Origin: Pseudomonadota bacterium
GTDB taxonomy: Bacteria > Pseudomonadota > Alphaproteobacteria > Rhizobiales > Devosiaceae
Direction: 5' to 3'
Assembly (NCBI GenBank): GCA_023433985.1
Contig: JAEYTN010000413.1
Location: 1-8,282, forward strand
DNA: 8,282 bases
Both the position numbers and the translations under genes were made by a program. Below the pieces are notes generated by a model. It worked only from the letters and a program-made list of their open reading frames with translations. It was not told the DNA's origin and ran no database searches. Numbering within the stretch: position 1 is the stretch's first letter; each line of letters begins with the position of its first letter. Of the stretch, positions 6,083 to 8,282 are shown in pieces.

Positions 6083-7858
6083 TCAGCGGAGCATGTTGAG
6101 CGCTTCCTGCAGCATCGAGTCGGCGGTGGACACGATGCGCGTGCCGGCCGCATAGGCCTGCTGGGTGACGATGAGCTTGGTGAACTCCTCGGAAATGTCG
6201 GTGTTCGACGCTTCGAGCGAGGAGCCGATGACGCCGCCGCCATTGTCGAGGATCGGCTCGCCCGACTCCGAGGTCGCCGCGAAGACGCCGCCATCCATGC
6301 GCTTGAGCTGGTTCACCGCGTTGAAGTTGGCGGTGACCACCTGGGCGACTTCGAGCTGCTGGCCGTTGTTGTAGGAGACGACCACACGGCCGGCATCGTT
6401 GACCGCCACGGAGACGTACTCGCCCGCCGCATAGCCGTTCTGGCTGAGCGTGGTCACCTCGGCGACGCCGTTCGGGTCGGCGAACTGGGTGAGGCCGTTG
6501 GAGCCGTGCTGCAGGCGGACATTGCCGATGGTGACGCCGTTCACGGTGAGGTTGGGCAGGTCGGTGTATTCCACCGGCGGGTTCGGCGAACCATCGTTGC
6601 CGAAGGTGTAGTCACCCCCGACCCTGCTCCATGCGTCGGCGCTACCGGTGGCATTGGCGTTGGTGAGGATGAACAGGTTCCAGCGCTCGGCGCCGCCGTT
6701 CTCGGTCGAGGTCACCTTGGACCAGCGCATCTGCACGTTGGCCGGTGCGCCGTTGCCGGCATAGACGGTAATGGCGCCGCCCGAGATCGACTGGGCGAAG
6801 AACGCATCCACGTCCTCGGCAGCGATAGCCCGGACGCGGGCCGTGCGCGCGGTCTCGATCGACACCGTGGGCTTGACGTCGCCATCGGGCAGTCCAAAGC
6901 CGACACCCGACGAGCCGGTTGTGTTGTCGGTGATGTTGAGAACGTCGTCGGAGTCCGCGCCCTTGATGGTGATGGCGCCGTCTTTCACCTCGACGGTGGT
7001 GCCGGCCGGCAGGGCGGCCTGAATGGCGGCGAGCAGGCCATCCACGGTGTTGGTGGGCGCGACGCCGACGTCGATATCCGTGGCGTTGGTGCCATCGCCC
7101 TCGTTGAAGGTAAAGGCGAACTCGACACCGTTGACGTCGATCGTCAGCGCGTCGCCGTCCTTGGCTATCGTCGTGGCGGCAGCGGTGCCAGCGCTCACGG
7201 CGGAGCCGGAGATGAAGGCAGGCGTGTGCGGCAGGTCGTCCAGCGTGTCCTGCGGAAGGAAGTCGCGCGGGTCGAGCAACTCGCTGCCGGGCGCCTGCGA
7301 CTGGTTGTAGGACGGCGTCTTAGGCAGCTGCGGCAGGTTGATCTCGTAGTTGACCCGTGTGGTCTGGTGCGCCGGCAGGAAGGCGTTGGAGACCTGCAGC
7401 ACCTGCGGCACGGAGCCGGAGATGTTCTGCGTCTGCGGATCGATGGGCAGGCCCTTGAGGTAGTAGCCGGCGCCGTTGACGAGGTAGCCGGACTTGTCGA
7501 GCTCGAAGTCGCCGCGGCGGGTGTAGTAGTTGGCGCCCGAGAACACCGCGGCGCCATCGGAGCGGCCGATGGCCGGCTCGACAACGAAGAAGCCATTGCC
7601 GTTGATGGCCATGTTGGTTTCGGTCGAGGTGCCCTTGGTGTCGCCCTGCACGTTGTTGGTCGAGCGCGACTGGGCCAACACCGAGCCGGCCGTCTGGCGC
7701 TTCTGCGCCGCATCCGGAATCAGGTCGACGAAGTCGGTGTCGATGCGCTTGAAGCCGGTGGTCTGGCTGTTGGCGATGTTGCCCGAGATGTTCTCGAGCG
7801 CGAAGGATTGGGCGCGAAGCCCGGTAACTGCGGTGGATAGAGCGCCGTAGATGCCCAT
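6083..7858 (-). CDS. flgE: flagellar hook protein FlgE
   Basis: FlgE builds the flexible hook, the universal joint between rod and filament. The 591-residue product begins MGIYGALSTAVTGLRAQSFALENISGNIANSQTTGFKRI, the rod/hook signature at residues 1-39, followed by the hook-type segment AINGNGFFVVEP (about 84-95) and YYTRRGDFELDKSGYLV (111-127). It ends with EASNTDISEEFTKLIVTQQAYAAGTRIVSTADSMLQEALNMLR, the conserved FlgE/F/G C-terminal helix. Hook length distinguishes it from FlgF and FlgG, which are about 250-260 residues. It is longer than the enterobacterial FlgE of about 400 residues, partly because of a beta-rich insert at about 217-325. No cysteine occurs. The frame is open much further upstream to 8236, but the family N-terminus, a GGAG ribosome site and a sigma-54 promoter all place the start at 7858. 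First gene of flgE-flgK-flgL. Confidence 0.96.
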   Translation of the reverse strand: MGIYGALSTAVTGLRAQSFALENISGNIANSQTTGFKRIDTDFVDLIPDAAQKRQTAGSVLAQSRSTNNVQGDTKGTSTETNMAINGNGFFVVEPAIGRSDGAAVFSGANYYTRRGDFELDKSGYLVNGAGYYLKGLPIDPQTQNISGSVPQVLQVSNAFLPAHQTTRVNYEINLPQLPKTPSYNQSQAPGSELLDPRDFLPQDTLDDLPHTPAFISGSAVSAGTAAATTIAKDGDALTIDVNGVEFAFTFNEGDGTNATDIDVGVAPTNTVDGLLAAIQAALPAGTTVEVKDGAITIKGADSDDVLNITDNTTGSSGVGFGLPDGDVKPTVSIETARTARVRAIAAEDVDAFFAQSISGGAITVYAGNGAPANVQMRWSKVTSTENGGAERWNLFILTNANATGSADAWSRVGGDYTFGNDGSPNPPVEYTDLPNLTVNGVTIGNVRLQHGSNGLTQFADPNGVAEVTTLSQNGYAAGEYVSVAVNDAGRVVVSYNNGQQLEVAQVVTANFNAVNQLKRMDGGVFAATSESGEPILDNGGGVIGSSLEASNTDISEEFTKLIVTQQAYAAGTRIVSTADSMLQEALNMLR

Positions 7859-7863
7859 TTTGT

Positions 7864-7867
7864 CTCC
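7864..7867 (-). promoter_or_regulatory. ribosome-binding site deciding the flgE start
   Basis: On the minus strand CGGAGACAAA immediately precedes the ATG at 7858. GGAG lies 5 bases from the start codon. This supports the family-consistent start rather than any of the upstream in-frame starts. Confidence 0.8.
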
Positions 7868-7881
7868 GTGACCCCCATTTG

Positions 7882-7895
7882 GCGTGCGGACACGC
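7882..7895 (-). repeat. small hairpin in the flgE 5' leader
   Basis: GCGTG (7882-7886) and CACGC (7891-7895) pair around a 4-base loop inside the predicted 44-base leader of flgE mRNA. The stem is only 5 bp, so chance is a fair explanation; it sits upstream of the ribosome-binding site and does not block it. Confidence 0.3.
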
Positions 7896-7911
7896 GGGTT
7901 CGTGAAAAGCG

Positions 7912-7929
7912 TTGCAAGGGGTGTGCCAG
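7912..7929 (-). promoter_or_regulatory. sigma-54 promoter of the flgE-flgK-flgL operon
   Basis: The minus strand reads CTGGCACACCCCTTGCAA, matching the RpoN consensus YTGGCACG-N4-TTGCW at all but one fixed base. The invariant GG (7927-7926) and GC (7915-7914) are exactly 10 bases apart. Transcription should start near 7902, giving a 44-base leader before flgE. Sigma-54 promoters driving hook genes are established in Caulobacter, where FlbD is the activator. Confidence 0.88.
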
Positions 7930-7937
7930 AGTCGGAG

Positions 7938-7962
7938 CCGGTTGATTTTGCTGTGGTTTTTT
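7938..7962 (-). promoter_or_regulatory. AT-rich patch, weak IHF-site candidate
   Basis: Between the sigma-54 promoter and the upstream inverted repeat lies an AT-rich stretch in otherwise GC-rich DNA. On the minus strand it has an AAAAAA run (7962-7957) followed by AAAATCAAC (7949-7941). AATCAA fits the first half of the IHF consensus WATCAA-N4-TTR, but the second half is poor (CTC). The position, about 35-60 bp upstream of the predicted start, is where IHF bends DNA at many sigma-54 promoters. Confidence 0.3.
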
Positions 7963-8014
7963 GCGCCGCCGGTAACGGATGGGGCGGGAATGAGGCAAAA
8001 GAGTCCGGGTCTGG

Positions 8015-8029
8015 CGGCAGGATTTGCCG
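8015..8029. promoter_or_regulatory. inverted repeat, candidate FlbD-type enhancer site
   Basis: CGGCA and TGCCG form a perfect 5-bp inverted repeat with a 5-base spacer (CGGCAGGATTTGCCG on plus). The centre is about 120 bp upstream of the predicted flgE transcription start, a normal distance for a sigma-54 activator. The minus-strand reading CCCGGCAAATCC resembles, from memory, the CGGC/AAA core of the Caulobacter ftr elements bound by FlbD. Binding by FlbD is inferred, not shown. The site could equally affect the divergent ATPase gene. Confidence 0.45.
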
Positions 8030-8041
8030 GGCTGGGCGGCT

Positions 8042-8072
8042 GCGGCGCCTGGTGCTTGTTCCGTGGCGCCGC
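8042..8072. repeat. 8-bp inverted repeat upstream of the ATPase gene
   Basis: GCGGCGCC (8042-8049) and GGCGCCGC (8065-8072) are reverse complements separated by 15 bases. Each arm contains the palindrome GGCGCC, and the two palindromes are 21 bp apart, about two helical turns. The right arm ends 41 bases before the ATPase ATG. It may be an operator or a leader hairpin; in GC-rich DNA chance cannot be excluded. Confidence 0.4.
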
Positions 8073-8113
8073 TTCGCGTAGAGACTTGGCCCGCTGATTT
8101 TCCGGGCCTTTCG

Positions 8114-8282
8114 ATGCTGTTTGCAACGCCAGAAGAGTTTCTGACCGCTCCGCGCCATGGGGTGACGGTGTTCGGCATGGCGGGTGTCGGCAAGACCCGG
8201 CTGGCGAGCCTGCTGCGCAAGGACCACTGGTTCCACTACTCCGCCGACTACCGGATCGGCACGCGCTACATGGGCGAGTTCA
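8114..8282 (+). CDS. P-loop ATPase of unknown function, N-terminal part (cut by window end)
   Basis: The frame gives 56 residues before the window ends. A Walker A motif GMAGVGKT occupies residues 21-28, with the nucleotide-binding lysine at 27, preceded by the hydrophobic strand VTVF. After it come RLASLLRKDHWFHYSADYRIGTRYMGEF, which does not match any ABC, FliI or FlhF sequence I recognise. It resembles a conserved alphaproteobacterial ATPase of unknown role. The Walker A so close to the N-terminus suggests a soluble ATPase or kinase-like protein without a leader domain. ATG 8114 is chosen because the product then begins in a compact MLFATPEEFL segment; no good ribosome site precedes it. 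GTG 8063 is an in-frame alternative adding 17 residues. It is transcribed divergently from flgE and shares its upstream region. Walker B and the C-terminus are not visible. Confidence 0.75.
   Translation, partial: MLFATPEEFLTAPRHGVTVFGMAGVGKTRLASLLRKDHWFHYSADYRIGTRYMGEF

Noticed and set aside
6506..7840. A 444-codon plus-strand frame antisense to flgE
   Set aside because: Same cause: a mirror of GC-rich hook-gene codons, low-complexity product, no start signals.
8011..8029. Second sigma-54-like motif on the plus strand (TGGCGG...TTGCC) for the ATPase gene
   Set aside because: The GG and GC are 11 bases apart instead of 10, a spacing that normally inactivates sigma-54 promoters. The sequence is better explained by the inverted repeat.
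8056..8084. TTGTTC...TAGAGA with 17-base spacing as a sigma-70 promoter for the ATPase gene
   Set aside because: Only 3 of 6 matches in each box; such matches are common by chance.
7859..8236. Upstream extension of flgE to an ATG near 8236
   Set aside because: The extra 126 residues are Arg/Pro-rich, would overlap the ATPase gene, and would be placed before the conserved FlgE N-terminus. The sigma-54 promoter and GGAG site lie inside this extension.
1..8282. CRISPR arrays, tRNA or rRNA genes, insertion sequences or phage genes
   Set aside because: No regularly spaced repeats, RNA-gene-like folds, transposase motifs or terminal repeats were seen; nearly all sequence is covered by the listed genes.

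Overview
The window is a flagellar filament and hook locus from a GC-rich alphaproteobacterium, most likely in the order Hyphomicrobiales (Rhizobiales). The main taxonomic evidence is the pair FlbT and FlaF, regulators of flagellin production typical of Alphaproteobacteria. The long FlgE and FlgL proteins, with extra beta-rich inserts, agree with this. The GC-rich third codon positions also produce many long spurious reading frames. I cannot name the genus from sequence alone.

Layout from left to right: the 3' part of a flagellin gene on the plus strand (1-411), closed by a strong UUCG-loop terminator. Next comes a 12-helix MFS transporter (526-1725) unrelated to motility by sequence, then flbT (1790-2176) and flaF (2166-2534), which overlap by 11 bp. 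A terminator working in both directions (2560-2584) separates flaF from the convergent minus-strand operon flgE (7858-6083), flgK (6017-4158), flgL (4149-2608). Upstream of flgE is a 255-bp divergent region, and on its other side begins a plus-strand P-loop ATPase gene of unknown role, cut by the window edge (8114 onward).

How it fits together: FlgE polymerises into the hook, FlgK and FlgL form the hook-filament junction, and flagellin builds the filament. FlbT and FlaF set flagellin mRNA translation and flagellin supply. The flgEKL operon has an almost textbook sigma-54 promoter (CTGGCACACCCCTTGCAA on the minus strand). About 120 bp upstream of the predicted start is a perfect inverted repeat that could be an FlbD-type enhancer site, and an AT-rich patch lies between them. 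This architecture matches sigma-54/FlbD control of hook and late flagellar genes known from Caulobacter.

Most of the window is ordinary flagellar biology. The parts worth a second look are the shared divergent control region with its unknown ATPase, the MFS gene lodged between flagellin and flbT, a strong hairpin without a T-run between flgE and flgK, the insert domains in FlgE and FlgL, and a C7 tract in flgL.
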